DNA of 64,000 bases, from the NCBI RefSeq assembly GCF_040459645.1, contig NZ_JARVHQ010000001.1:868001-932000 (forward strand), in the 5' to 3' direction. The translations under genes and the position numbers were made by a program. The notes under the pieces were generated by a model. The model saw only the letters and a program-made list of their open reading frames with translations. It did not search any database and had not been told where the DNA came from. Below, piece after piece: positions 10,128 through 17,486 of the stretch (position 1 is the first letter of the stretch; the number at the start of each line of letters is the position of its first letter). The stretch is from Bacillus cereus group sp. RP43. GTDB lineage: Bacteria; Bacillota; Bacilli; Bacillales; Bacillaceae_G.

Positions 10128-10220
10128 ATGTTTATGGACAAACTTGCAAAAGTATTGTTAGCTTGTTGCGGAATATTTTTGGTAATTGGGGTTATTTATT
10201 TAGTTGTTTTTGCGAAGTAA
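10128..10220 (+). CDS. Single-span membrane micropeptide of 30 residues
   Basis: A 30-codon frame begins at ATG 10128, 7-8 bases after AAAGGGG, and ends just before a very strong terminator. The product is one hydrophobic helix (LLACCGIFLVIGVIYLVVF) with a short MDKLAK head and a positively charged AK end. It would be an N-out or N-in single-pass inner-membrane peptide. It is probably co-transcribed with mutS2. No family is recognised. In B. subtilis this place next to mutS2 holds another small membrane gene (yshE), which is unrelated in length. Confidence 0.65.
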   Translation: MFMDKLAKVLLACCGIFLVIGVIYLVVFAK

Positions 10221-10223
10221 AGG

Positions 10224-10272
10224 AGCGTCAATCCATGGCATAATGATATTGCCATGGATTGACGCTTTTAAT
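10224..10272 (+). terminator. Strong terminator ending the polX-mutS2 unit
   Basis: The arms AGCGTCAATCCATGGCA and TGCCATGGATTGACGCT give a 17-bp perfect stem around 9 bases, followed by TTTTAAT. The stem is unusually long. Confidence 0.85.
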
Positions 10273-10293
10273 CTATAAGAAAAGGAATAAAAC

Positions 10294-10983
10294 ATGAAAA
10301 TCAACCAATACATAAGCGAAGCAAAATCCTGCTCAAGACGTGAAACAGACCGTCTTATTAAAGCAGGCCGCGTGGCTATTAACGGTGAAATATGTACACA
10401 CGGTACAATCGTGAGCGATGGTGATATTGTAACGATTGATGGACAGGTTATTGCAAAAGAAGAGAAAGAAAAGGTGTATATTGCCTTTCATAAACCAGTC
10501 GGAATTACTTGTACAGCAGCTGATCATATTGAAGATAATATTATTGATTATATCAATTACCCAGAGCGAATCTTTCCTGTTGGACGATTAGATAAAGCGT
10601 CGGAAGGACTTATTCTATTAACGGATGACGGCACGATTGCCAATCAAATTTTACACGGAGATCATGAGCACGAGAAAGAATATGTTGTCACAGTCGATAA
10701 ACCTTTTACAGATTGGTTTATTAACGAGATGTCCAGTGGTGTAAAGATTAAAGATGGGATGACGAAGCCATGTAAAGTGACGAGAGTCGATCAATCTACA
10801 TTTCGCATCGTCTTAACGCAAGGAATGAATAGACAAATTCGTAGAATGAGCCGTGCTTTCGGGTTTACTGTAACAAAGCTAAAGCGAGAACGCATTATGA
10901 ATATAGAGCTAAATGAGCTTGAAGTAGGAAAATGGCGAAACATTACAGCGGAAGAATTAGAAATATTAATAGGTCAGTTATAG
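10294..10983 (+). CDS. rluF: RluF-like rRNA pseudouridine synthase
   Basis: The 229-residue RsuA/RluB/E/F-family enzyme has an N-terminal S4 RNA-binding domain (CSRRETDRLIKAGRVAING) and the catalytic motif GRLDKASEGLILLT with its aspartate nucleophile. It isomerises uridine to pseudouridine in rRNA. The segments EKEYVVTVDKP, TKPCKV and LTQGMNRQIRRM resemble E. coli RluF (23S U2604) more than RsuA. Assignment to 23S rather than 16S rRNA is therefore likely but not proven. It is monocistronic between two terminators. Confidence 0.82.
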   Translation: MKINQYISEAKSCSRRETDRLIKAGRVAINGEICTHGTIVSDGDIVTIDGQVIAKEEKEKVYIAFHKPVGITCTAADHIEDNIIDYINYPERIFPVGRLDKASEGLILLTDDGTIANQILHGDHEHEKEYVVTVDKPFTDWFINEMSSGVKIKDGMTKPCKVTRVDQSTFRIVLTQGMNRQIRRMSRAFGFTVTKLKRERIMNIELNELEVGKWRNITAEELEILIGQL

Positions 10984-11012
10984 GGAGAAAAAGTTTTCTC
11001 CCTATATTTTTT
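10979..11012 (+). terminator. Terminator of the rluF-like gene
   Basis: ATAGGGAGAAAA and TTTTCTCCCTAT flank a 3-base loop and are followed by a T run. The stem overlaps the stop codon. Confidence 0.9.
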
Positions 11013-11032
11013 TGTCAGAAAAAATAAAACTA

Positions 11033-11061
11033 TTGATTTTTTAAAAAATAGCCCATATAAT
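11033..11061 (+). promoter_or_regulatory. Sigma-A promoter of the brnQ leader
   Basis: TTGATT at 11033-11038 and a perfect TATAAT at 11056-11061 have exactly 17 bases between them. They lie immediately before the T-box leader. Confidence 0.8.
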
Positions 11062-11084
11062 AAAAAACAACAAGTTTCGACAAG

Positions 11085-11365
11085 ATATTTTATAAAAGTA
11101 ATGATGAGGACATGAGTTGTTTTCTACGATTCTCAGAGAGGGAAGCCTTAGGCTGTGAGCTTCCTAATACGAAAAGACAAGCTTACCACCTCTAAACTTC
11201 AAGAGTGAACTGCATGCATGATGCATTGTAATTCTTGGCGGATAAAACCGTTATCAATTTACACGAGCTATAAAATGAGCTTATTTTGTTATAAATTCAT
11301 TTTATTAGAATAAGGGTGGAACCACGATTTCAGCACTCGTCCCTTTGTTAGGGACGGGTGTTTTT
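11085..11365 (+). promoter_or_regulatory. T-box riboswitch, probably Thr-specific, before brnQ
   Basis: The leader has a GATGAGGAC start, an apical AGAGAGGGAAGCC...GGCTGTGAGCTTCC hairpin, and the specifier strand GCTT-ACC-ACC-TC. The T-box core AAGGGTGGAACCACG lies at 11312-11326, and the terminator CACTCGTCCCT / AGGGACGGGTG plus T run at 11334-11366. Aligning the specifier strand with the asnS leader in the same window (AAC-ACC-TT) places codon ACC (Thr) at 11185-11187. CTT (Leu) three bases earlier is the main alternative. It should turn on the transporter when the cognate tRNA is uncharged. Confidence 0.88.
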
Positions 11366-11461
11366 TGCGTTCTTTTACGGGGAAGTATGCTTGAAAGAGG
11401 ATATGTGACGGATTTTAATTCAGAATATTTTGTTAATTTACTATTTAGGAGGTTAGTAGAA

Positions 11462-12787
11462 ATGAAATCATCTTTAAAGTTTTCTGAGATGTTCGCAATA
11501 AGTTTAATGCTATTTGCACTATTTTTTGGCGCAGGTAATATGATTTTCCCACCAGCGTTAGGACAAGGTGCTGGAACTGATGTATGGATTGCGTTGTTTG
11601 GTTTTATCGTAACAGGCGTTGGATTGCCTTTATTAGGGGTAATTGTTATAGCTTTAAAGGGAGATATTAATGAGCTAGCGGGACGTGTACATCCTATATT
11701 CGCACTTGTTTTTATCACTGCAATTTATTTATGTTTAGGCGTATTCGTAAGTGTTCCACGTACAGGAACAGTTGCTTACGAAATGAGTGTTGCACCGTTT
11801 TTACCAAGTGAAATAGCTGGTCAATCATATCCACTTGTTATCTTTACACTTATTTACTTTGCAGTAACGTTCTATTTAGCTTTAAACCCATCGAAATTAG
11901 TGGGACGCATCGGTAAAGTGTTAACTCCAATTTTGTTAGCTGTTATTGCAATTATCGTAGGTAAAGCACTTATTACACCAATTGGAGAATTTGGTGCACC
12001 GACAGAAGCGTATAGTGCTCCGCTCTTTAAAGGCTTTATTGATGGGTATTTAACTTTAGATGGACTTGCAGCACTTGTATTCGGAAATGTTGTAATTAAT
12101 GCTTTAAAAGGAAAAGGCATTACAAATAAAAATAGTATTGCGAAAGTAACAATCTTTGCAGGATTTATTGCAGCGCTTGGTTTATTACTTGTGTATTTAG
12201 CACTTGCTTACCTTGGTGCTTCTAGCGTTTCACTTGGAATGGGAGTGAACGGGGGAATTATTTTAACAAACGTCGTTAATCATTTATTTGGTAGTTACGG
12301 AACTTTATTACTTGGTATCGCAATTACAGCAGCATGTTTAACAACTTCTGTAGGTATTGTTGCTGCTTGTGGAGAATACTTTTCTTCCTTATTACCGAAG
12401 CTTTCATATCAAAAAGTTGTTTTCATTTTCTGTGTATTAGCATTTATGGTAGCAAATCTTGGTTTAACTCAGTTAAACGCATTAGCATTACCAATCTTAA
12501 TCGCAATTTATCCAATTGGGATCGTACTTATTGTATTGTCACTCGTTGAAAACTATGTTCGTCTTCCATTATCGATGTATGTAGGCGGTATTGTAGGAGC
12601 GTTCGCGATTAGCTTCTTTGATGGATTACACAATGCGAATCTTCAAATTGCGGCATTAGCACCTATTTTAGATAAGGTTCCATTATATAGTGTAGGGATT
12701 GGTTGGTTGGTTCCCGCTATAGTTGGTGTAGCGATTGGTTATGTAATTTCTATGTTCAAGAAACAAGAAGTTGCTGTAGAAAAATAG
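11462..12787 (+). CDS. brnQ: BrnQ-family amino acid:cation symporter
   Basis: The 441-residue LIVCS-family transporter has about 12 hydrophobic segments and the family start MFAISLMLFALFFGAGNMIF. The family imports Leu, Ile or Val with Na+ or H+ across the plasma membrane. The ATG at 11462 has a good GGAGG site; a longer frame to 11345 would overlap the T-box terminator. The upstream T-box means expression follows tRNA charging. If the specifier is ACC, threonine may be the relevant substrate or signal. It is monocistronic and followed by a terminator. Confidence 0.88.
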   Translation: MKSSLKFSEMFAISLMLFALFFGAGNMIFPPALGQGAGTDVWIALFGFIVTGVGLPLLGVIVIALKGDINELAGRVHPIFALVFITAIYLCLGVFVSVPRTGTVAYEMSVAPFLPSEIAGQSYPLVIFTLIYFAVTFYLALNPSKLVGRIGKVLTPILLAVIAIIVGKALITPIGEFGAPTEAYSAPLFKGFIDGYLTLDGLAALVFGNVVINALKGKGITNKNSIAKVTIFAGFIAALGLLLVYLALAYLGASSVSLGMGVNGGIILTNVVNHLFGSYGTLLLGIAITAACLTTSVGIVAACGEYFSSLLPKLSYQKVVFIFCVLAFMVANLGLTQLNALALPILIAIYPIGIVLIVLSLVENYVRLPLSMYVGGIVGAFAISFFDGLHNANLQIAALAPILDKVPLYSVGIGWLVPAIVGVAIGYVISMFKKQEVAVEK

Positions 12788-12792
12788 AGAAA

Positions 12793-12826
12793 AGAGGCTT
12801 TCTATAATAGAAAGTCTCTTTTTTTG
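12793..12826 (+). terminator. Terminator of brnQ
   Basis: AGAGGCTTTCTA and TAGAAAGTCTCT flank a 3-base loop and are followed by seven T. Confidence 0.9.
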
Positions 12827-13042
12827 TAGAAAAAGTCATACATAGAGAAATTCAGATATTAAAAAATTTATACGTAATATAGTTGACAAAAAATTTAACA
12901 GTAGGCTAAGATTGACTTAGTTGTGGAAATGTTGGAAGGGAAGTGACGGGAGCAAGGGAAGAGGTTTTCTATGACTATATCATTTTTGGAAGAAGGGGTG
13001 ATAGAACAATAGAATAGGTAGTTTATTTTTTTTGTAGTCTGT

Positions 13043-13057
13043 TGAGAATGATAATCA
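13043..13057 (+). promoter_or_regulatory. Fur box 1 upstream of isdC
   Basis: TGAGAATGATAATCA matches the 7-1-7 Fur consensus TGATAATNATTATCA with two mismatches in 14. It lies 220 bases before the isdC start. The 490-base gap between brnQ and isdC holds this box, two more, a weak TTGACA-type promoter (12883-12912) and no convincing gene. Confidence 0.8.
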
Positions 13058-13130
13058 GTAAAGTGATTGAATTATTTTAGAGTTCTTTTTATAGGGAATA
13101 TTGAGGGATATTATATTTTTTGACCTCTAG

Positions 13131-13145
13131 TGAGAATGATAATCA
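13131..13145 (+). promoter_or_regulatory. Fur box 2 upstream of isdC
   Basis: It has the same TGAGAATGATAATCA sequence as box 1, 88 bases further down. Identical boxes suggest strong selection or a local duplication of the operator. Confidence 0.8.
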
Positions 13146-13215
13146 ACGATGCTTATATTACATAAAGTAATGACAATTAAATAAAGGTAGAAGAGATTAT
13201 TTTTTTCTTATAAAT

Positions 13216-13230
13216 TGAGAATAATTATCA
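13216..13230 (+). promoter_or_regulatory. Fur box 3 upstream of isdC
   Basis: TGAGAATAATTATCA fits the Fur 7-1-7 consensus with one mismatch and is extended by ATTTTCA. It lies about 45 bases before the isdC start codon, well placed to block the proximal promoter or its start site. Confidence 0.85.
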
Positions 13231-13276
13231 TTTTCAAATTATAAAACGAAAGATAAACAAGGAGGAAGTAAGCAAA

Positions 13277-13987
13277 ATGAGAAAGTTTTCAGTATTACCC
13301 GCATTTATTATAACGTTAGTATGTATGCTAGCTTTTCTCGTAATGCCATCTGGACAAGCTTCAGCAAAATTAGCTGACGGTACTTACGATATTAACTACG
13401 TTATCAAAAAGGCGGAAGATGATTCGGCTTCAATGGCAAATGATTATTTTGAAAAACCAGCTAAGTTAATTGTAAAAAATGGTGAGATGAGAGTACAAAT
13501 TCCAATGAATCATAGTGCTTGGATTACAGAATTCAAAGCACCAGAGAATGGTAATTTCGTTGATTCAAAAGTAATTAGCAAGGACGAAGCAGCAGATAAA
13601 AGAACGGTTGAATTTAAAGTTGATGATTTATCTAAACCGTTAGGAGTAAAAATTCATGTTGTTGTACCAAGTGCAAACTACGACCATCATTACACAATTC
13701 GTTTTGCATTTGATGCAAACGTAAAAGCTGTAGGTGGCGATAACAATGCAGCAGCTGTAACAAAAACGGATGATCAAACTAAAAAAGATGGACAAGTAAA
13801 AGAAGAGCAAAAGAAAGAAGAGAGTAAAGAAACACACAAAGATGCAAATAAAGGAACAAATGAAAGTGGCAAGGCTGAAAAAATAGATAACCCAAAAACA
13901 GGTGATGATGCCCGCATTGGATTATTTGCAGCGTTACTTCTTATTTCAGGCGTTTTCTTAATTCGTAAAGTGAAGCTAAATAAATAA
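13277..13987 (+). CDS. isdC: IsdC: cell-wall-anchored heme-binding NEAT protein
   Basis: The 236-residue protein has a secretion signal ending SGQASA, one NEAT domain (about residues 31-155), a charged Lys/Glu-rich spacer and a sortase B signal NPKTG at 205-209. A hydrophobic helix and the basic tail RKVKLNK follow. NEAT heme contacts are visible: the lip helix DSASMANDYF and the YxxxY motif in NYDHHYTIRF. SrtB, encoded five genes on, should join it to peptidoglycan, where it receives heme from IsdX proteins. It is first in the Fur-controlled operon, with GGAGG before the ATG. Confidence 0.95.
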   Translation: MRKFSVLPAFIITLVCMLAFLVMPSGQASAKLADGTYDINYVIKKAEDDSASMANDYFEKPAKLIVKNGEMRVQIPMNHSAWITEFKAPENGNFVDSKVISKDEAADKRTVEFKVDDLSKPLGVKIHVVVPSANYDHHYTIRFAFDANVKAVGGDNNAAAVTKTDDQTKKDGQVKEEQKKEESKETHKDANKGTNESGKAEKIDNPKTGDDARIGLFAALLLISGVFLIRKVKLNK

Positions 13988-14010
13988 ATATTTCGAAGGG
14001 CGATGAATAT

Positions 14011-14469
14011 ATGTTTAAACAATTTAAAATGATTATTGCTGTATTTGCTGTTTTATTTACGTTTATCGCAACACTAGGTTTACAAGATGCAAAAGCTGCT
14101 ACCCAATTAACTGATGGAAAGTATAATATTGCTTTTACTGTGTGGAAAGGCGATAAAGATGAAGCATCTAGAATGAATGGTTATTTTGAAAGCCCAGCAA
14201 CATTAACAGTTAAAAATGGAAAACAATACGTTTCATTTAAAGTGAAAGATAGTGCTTCTATTAAGAGTGTACAAGTGGAGAAAGATGGCCAATTTGTAGA
14301 AACAACTGTGTTAAGTGAAAACAAAAAAGAGAATACTAGAGTCGTAGAATTGGAAGTCGATGACTTGTCAAAAAAACTAAACGGCAAGGTGAAAATTAAC
14401 ATCCCAATTATTAATTATAACGCTTCATATGATATTCGTTTTGTATTTGATGGGAACAGTATTAAATAA
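14011..14469 (+). CDS. isdX1: IsdX1: secreted single-NEAT hemophore
   Basis: The 152-residue protein has a signal peptide ending DAKAA and a single NEAT domain filling the rest. There is no sorting signal or membrane anchor, so it should be released. The heme helix is DEASRMNGYF and the binding strand INYNASYDIRFVF contains the YxxxY pair. In B. anthracis, IsdX1 pulls heme from hemoglobin and hands it to IsdC or IsdX2. It lies 23 bases after isdC and 32 bases before isdX2 in the same operon. Confidence 0.94.
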   Translation: MFKQFKMIIAVFAVLFTFIATLGLQDAKAATQLTDGKYNIAFTVWKGDKDEASRMNGYFESPATLTVKNGKQYVSFKVKDSASIKSVQVEKDGQFVETTVLSENKKENTRVVELEVDDLSKKLNGKVKINIPIINYNASYDIRFVFDGNSIK

Positions 14470-14501
14470 TTGGAAATTTCTTAAAGAGGAGAGTCATTCT
14501 A

Positions 14502-17417
14502 TTGAACAGGTATTTGAAAATTGTTGTTGCAATGTTTCTAACGATTTTTACATTCGTATCAACGCTACAACCACTTGCAGTTCAAGCAGCTACAACTTTA
14601 GCTGACGGTGAATATTCAATTGGTTTCAAAGTTTTGAAAGATACATCAGATGAAGAATCAATGATGAATCAATATTCTGTAAGCCCGGGGACTTTGAAAG
14701 TGAAGGATGGGAAAAAGAAAGTATCCTTTACGTTGACGCATAGTTCATGGATTACGAAGTTTGAAACAGAAAAAGGTAGTCAATTCGTTGATGTAAATGT
14801 AGTTAGTGAAGATAAAGAGAACGATACAAGAGTTGTAGAATTTGATGTAGAAGATTTAGAAAAAATATTAAATGCAAAAGTAAAAGTTGATATTGATGCT
14901 TTTAATTATCATCATTACTATGATATTCGTATTTCATTCGACCAAAATAGTATTACACCAATTCATGTAGAAAAACCAGATGAAAAAGAGGACCCAGCTA
15001 ATAAGCCAGATCCAAATGAAAATCCGGATCCAAGTCAGAAGCCCGACCAAAAGCCTGACTCAGATCAACAACCAAATTCTAACACAATTAAAGATGGTGC
15101 GTACAGCATTCCATTTAAAGTGTTAAAAGATAAAACAGATGAAGAATCTAAAATGAATACTTACATGGTAAATCCAGGAGTATTGAAAGTAGAAAATGGT
15201 AAGAAAAAAGCGATTGTAACACTAAAAAGTAGCTCATTAATTAAAAATTTCCAAACGGAAAAAGATGGTGCATTTGTTGATGCAAAAGTAGTGAGTGAAG
15301 ATAAAGAAAACGATACAAGAGTAGTAGAATTTGATGTAGATGATTTATCAAAAAAACTAAATACAAAAGTATTTATTGAGATGGCATCAAGAAATTATAA
15401 ACAAACTCATGACGTACAACTTGTATTTGAGCAAGACAAACTTGAACCAATTAAAAATGAAGATAAACAACCAGACGGAGACAAACAGCCAGATGGAGAC
15501 AAGCAACCAGACGGAGATAAACAACCAGACGGAGACAAACAGCCAGATGGAGACAAGCAACCAGATGGAGGCAAGCAACCAGACGGAGACAAACAGCCAG
15601 ATGCTGACACAATTAAAGATGGTGAATACAGTATCGGTTTTAAAGTGTTAAAAGATAAAACAGAAGAAATTTCAATGATGAACACATATACGAAGAGCCC
15701 AGGCGTATTGAAAGTGAAAGATGGTAAGAAATATGTATCCTTCACATTAACGAATAGCTCATGGATTACAAAGTTTGAATTCGAGAAAAATGGTGCATTT
15801 GTTGATGCGAACGTATTAAGTGAAGATAAAAAAACTGACACAAGAGTAGTGGAAGTAGAAGTAGCTGATTTATCGGGAAAATTAGATGCAAAAGTGAAAG
15901 TAGATATCGATTCAATGAATTATCATCATTTCTACGACATTCAATTTGCATTTGATAAAGGTAGCATTCAGCCTTTAGACAATCAGGGCGGAAACGACAA
16001 TCAAGGCGGAAACAATAACCAAGGTGGAAACGACAACCAAGGAGGAAACAATAACCAAGGTGGAAACGATAACCAAGGTGGAAACAACAACCAAGGCGGA
16101 AACAATAACCAAGGCGGAAACGATAACCAAGGTGGAAACGATAACCAAGGTGGAAACAACAACCAAGGTGGAAACGATAACCAAGGTGGAAACAACAACC
16201 AAGGCGGAAACAATAACCAAGGTGGAAACGACAACCAAGACAATAACACAATAATTGATCCCAATGCTCTTAAAGACGGTGAATACAGTATTGGTTTTAA
16301 AGTGTTAAAAGATAAAACAGAAGAAATTTCAATGATGAACACATATACGAAGAGTCCAGGAGTATTGAAAGTGAAGGATGGTAAGAAATATGTATCCTTC
16401 ACATTAACGAATAGCTCATGGATTACAAAGTTTGAGTTTGAAAAGAATGGCTTGTTTGTCGATGCGAAAGTATTAGGTACAAATAAAGAGCAAGATACAA
16501 GAGTAGTGGAAGTAGAAGTAGCGGATTTATCGAAAAAGTTAAATGCGAAAGTGAAAGTGGATATTGATGCGATGAATTATCATCATTTCTACGATATTCA
16601 ATTTGTATTTGATAAAGGTAGTATTAAAGCTTTAGGTAACCAAGGCGGAGACGACGACCAAGGTGGAAACGACAACCAAGGTGGAAACGACAACCAAAGT
16701 GGAAACGACGACCAAGGTGGAAACAACAACCAAGGTGGAAATAATAATCAAAATGGACAGACAACAGTTGATCCGAAAAATTTAAAAGACGGTCAATATG
16801 ATGTTGCTTTTAAAGTGTTAAAAGATAAAACGGATGAGATTTCAATGATGAATCAATACGTTGTAAATCCAGCAAGATTAACAGTGAAAGATGGCAAAAA
16901 ATATGTTGCGGTAACACTGAAAGATAGTACTTGGATTACGAAGTTCCAAACAGAAAACGCTGGCGCGTTTGCTGATGCAAAAGTAGTGAGTGAAGATAAA
17001 AATGCAAATACGAGAGTAGTAGAATTTGAGATTGATGATTTATTTGCGAAATTAAATGCAAAAGTAAAAGTAGATATCGATTCAATGAACTACCATCATT
17101 TCTACGACGTGCAAATTCAATTTGATACAAATAATATTGGTGCAGTAGGAACTATTAAAGAGGATCCAAAAAACGATCCAAAGAATGATCCGAAAAACCT
17201 GGTAATTGCACCGAAAGTAGATAATGTAAAAACAATTGTTACTCCTGATTTTAACCGAAATGCAGACGGTAAGAAGCAAAACGAAAATGTGAAGAACGAT
17301 ACGAAAAAAGAGAAAAACTCAAAAACAGCAGATACAGCACAAATCGGATTGTATATGTTGCTATTACTAGGATCACTTGCTTTATTAGTTCGTAAATATA
17401 AAGCGGGTAGACTGTAA
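14502..17417 (+). CDS. isdX2: IsdX2: large secreted hemophore with five NEAT domains
   Basis: The protein of 971 residues starts at a TTG after AGAGGAG and has a signal peptide ending AVQAA. Five NEAT domains lie at roughly 31-152, 196-314, 370-489, 589-708 and 760-880. Low-complexity linkers separate them (DGDKQP repeats, then GGNDNQ/GGNNNQ repeats). NEAT1, 3, 4 and 5 carry the heme pair as NYHHYYD or NYHHFYD. NEAT2 reads NYKQTHD and lacks the second tyrosine, in line with the reported failure of B. anthracis IsdX2 NEAT2 to bind heme. The C-terminus NSKTA, hydrophobic helix, RKYKAGRL resembles a degenerate sortase signal. It extracts and stores heme outside the cell. Confidence 0.95.
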   Translation: MNRYLKIVVAMFLTIFTFVSTLQPLAVQAATTLADGEYSIGFKVLKDTSDEESMMNQYSVSPGTLKVKDGKKKVSFTLTHSSWITKFETEKGSQFVDVNVVSEDKENDTRVVEFDVEDLEKILNAKVKVDIDAFNYHHYYDIRISFDQNSITPIHVEKPDEKEDPANKPDPNENPDPSQKPDQKPDSDQQPNSNTIKDGAYSIPFKVLKDKTDEESKMNTYMVNPGVLKVENGKKKAIVTLKSSSLIKNFQTEKDGAFVDAKVVSEDKENDTRVVEFDVDDLSKKLNTKVFIEMASRNYKQTHDVQLVFEQDKLEPIKNEDKQPDGDKQPDGDKQPDGDKQPDGDKQPDGDKQPDGGKQPDGDKQPDADTIKDGEYSIGFKVLKDKTEEISMMNTYTKSPGVLKVKDGKKYVSFTLTNSSWITKFEFEKNGAFVDANVLSEDKKTDTRVVEVEVADLSGKLDAKVKVDIDSMNYHHFYDIQFAFDKGSIQPLDNQGGNDNQGGNNNQGGNDNQGGNNNQGGNDNQGGNNNQGGNNNQGGNDNQGGNDNQGGNNNQGGNDNQGGNNNQGGNNNQGGNDNQDNNTIIDPNALKDGEYSIGFKVLKDKTEEISMMNTYTKSPGVLKVKDGKKYVSFTLTNSSWITKFEFEKNGLFVDAKVLGTNKEQDTRVVEVEVADLSKKLNAKVKVDIDAMNYHHFYDIQFVFDKGSIKALGNQGGDDDQGGNDNQGGNDNQSGNDDQGGNNNQGGNNNQNGQTTVDPKNLKDGQYDVAFKVLKDKTDEISMMNQYVVNPARLTVKDGKKYVAVTLKDSTWITKFQTENAGAFADAKVVSEDKNANTRVVEFEIDDLFAKLNAKVKVDIDSMNYHHFYDVQIQFDTNNIGAVGTIKEDPKNDPKNDPKNLVIAPKVDNVKTIVTPDFNRNADGKKQNENVKNDTKKEKNSKTADTAQIGLYMLLLLGSLALLVRKYKAGRL
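15470..15602 (+). repeat. Coding tandem repeat, DGDKQP hexapeptide (18-bp unit)
   Basis: About eight in-frame copies of an 18-base unit encode DGDKQP (one copy DGGKQP) between NEAT2 and NEAT3 of IsdX2. Neighbouring units are nearly identical in DNA, so copy number is likely to vary between strains without changing frame. Confidence 0.9.
15985..16245 (+). repeat. Coding tandem repeat, GGN(D/N)NQ (18-bp unit)
   Basis: About fourteen 18-base units encode GGNDNQ or GGNNNQ between NEAT3 and NEAT4. The linker is flexible and hydrophilic. Third-position changes (GGC/GGT/GGA) show higher-order duplications of unit pairs. Confidence 0.9.
16640..16760 (+). repeat. Second GGN(D/N)NQ repeat tract
   Basis: About six units with more divergence (GGDDDQ, SGNDDQ) lie between NEAT4 and NEAT5. 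The same unit as the tract before NEAT4 suggests a NEAT-plus-linker module was duplicated. Confidence 0.85.
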
Positions 17418-17425
17418 AATTTGGA

Positions 17426-17457
17426 GTCTTGATGCATGAAACCGTGCATCAAGACTC
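17426..17457 (+). other. Intra-operon stem-loop between isdX2 and isdE
   Basis: AGTCTTGATGCA and TGCATCAAGACT form a perfect 12-bp stem with an 8-base loop, 8 bases after the isdX2 stop. No T run follows, only CGTTTCATATT. It therefore looks more like an mRNA-stabilising or processing element, or a leaky terminator, than a full terminator. It divides the secreted-protein genes from the transporter genes. Confidence 0.75.
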
Positions 17458-17486
17458 GTTTCATATTGTACTGAAAGGAGTGGTGA

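Noticed and set aside
11305..11718. 137-codon minus-strand frame over the T-box terminator and brnQ start
   Set aside because: It overlaps a riboswitch and a well-supported gene; no ribosome site.
12971..13012. Short frame MTISFLEEGVIEQ upstream of isdC
   Set aside because: Only 13 codons; it sits in a Fur-controlled promoter region and has no other evidence of coding.
15470..16245. Possible CRISPR-like array
   Set aside because: Units are contiguous, in frame, 18 bp and without unique spacers; they encode protein linkers and no cas genes are present.
15387..16402. Several long antisense open frames across the IsdX2 linkers
   Set aside because: They are produced by the 18-bp tandem repeats, which lack stops in several frames; no start signals and a clear coding gene on the plus strand.
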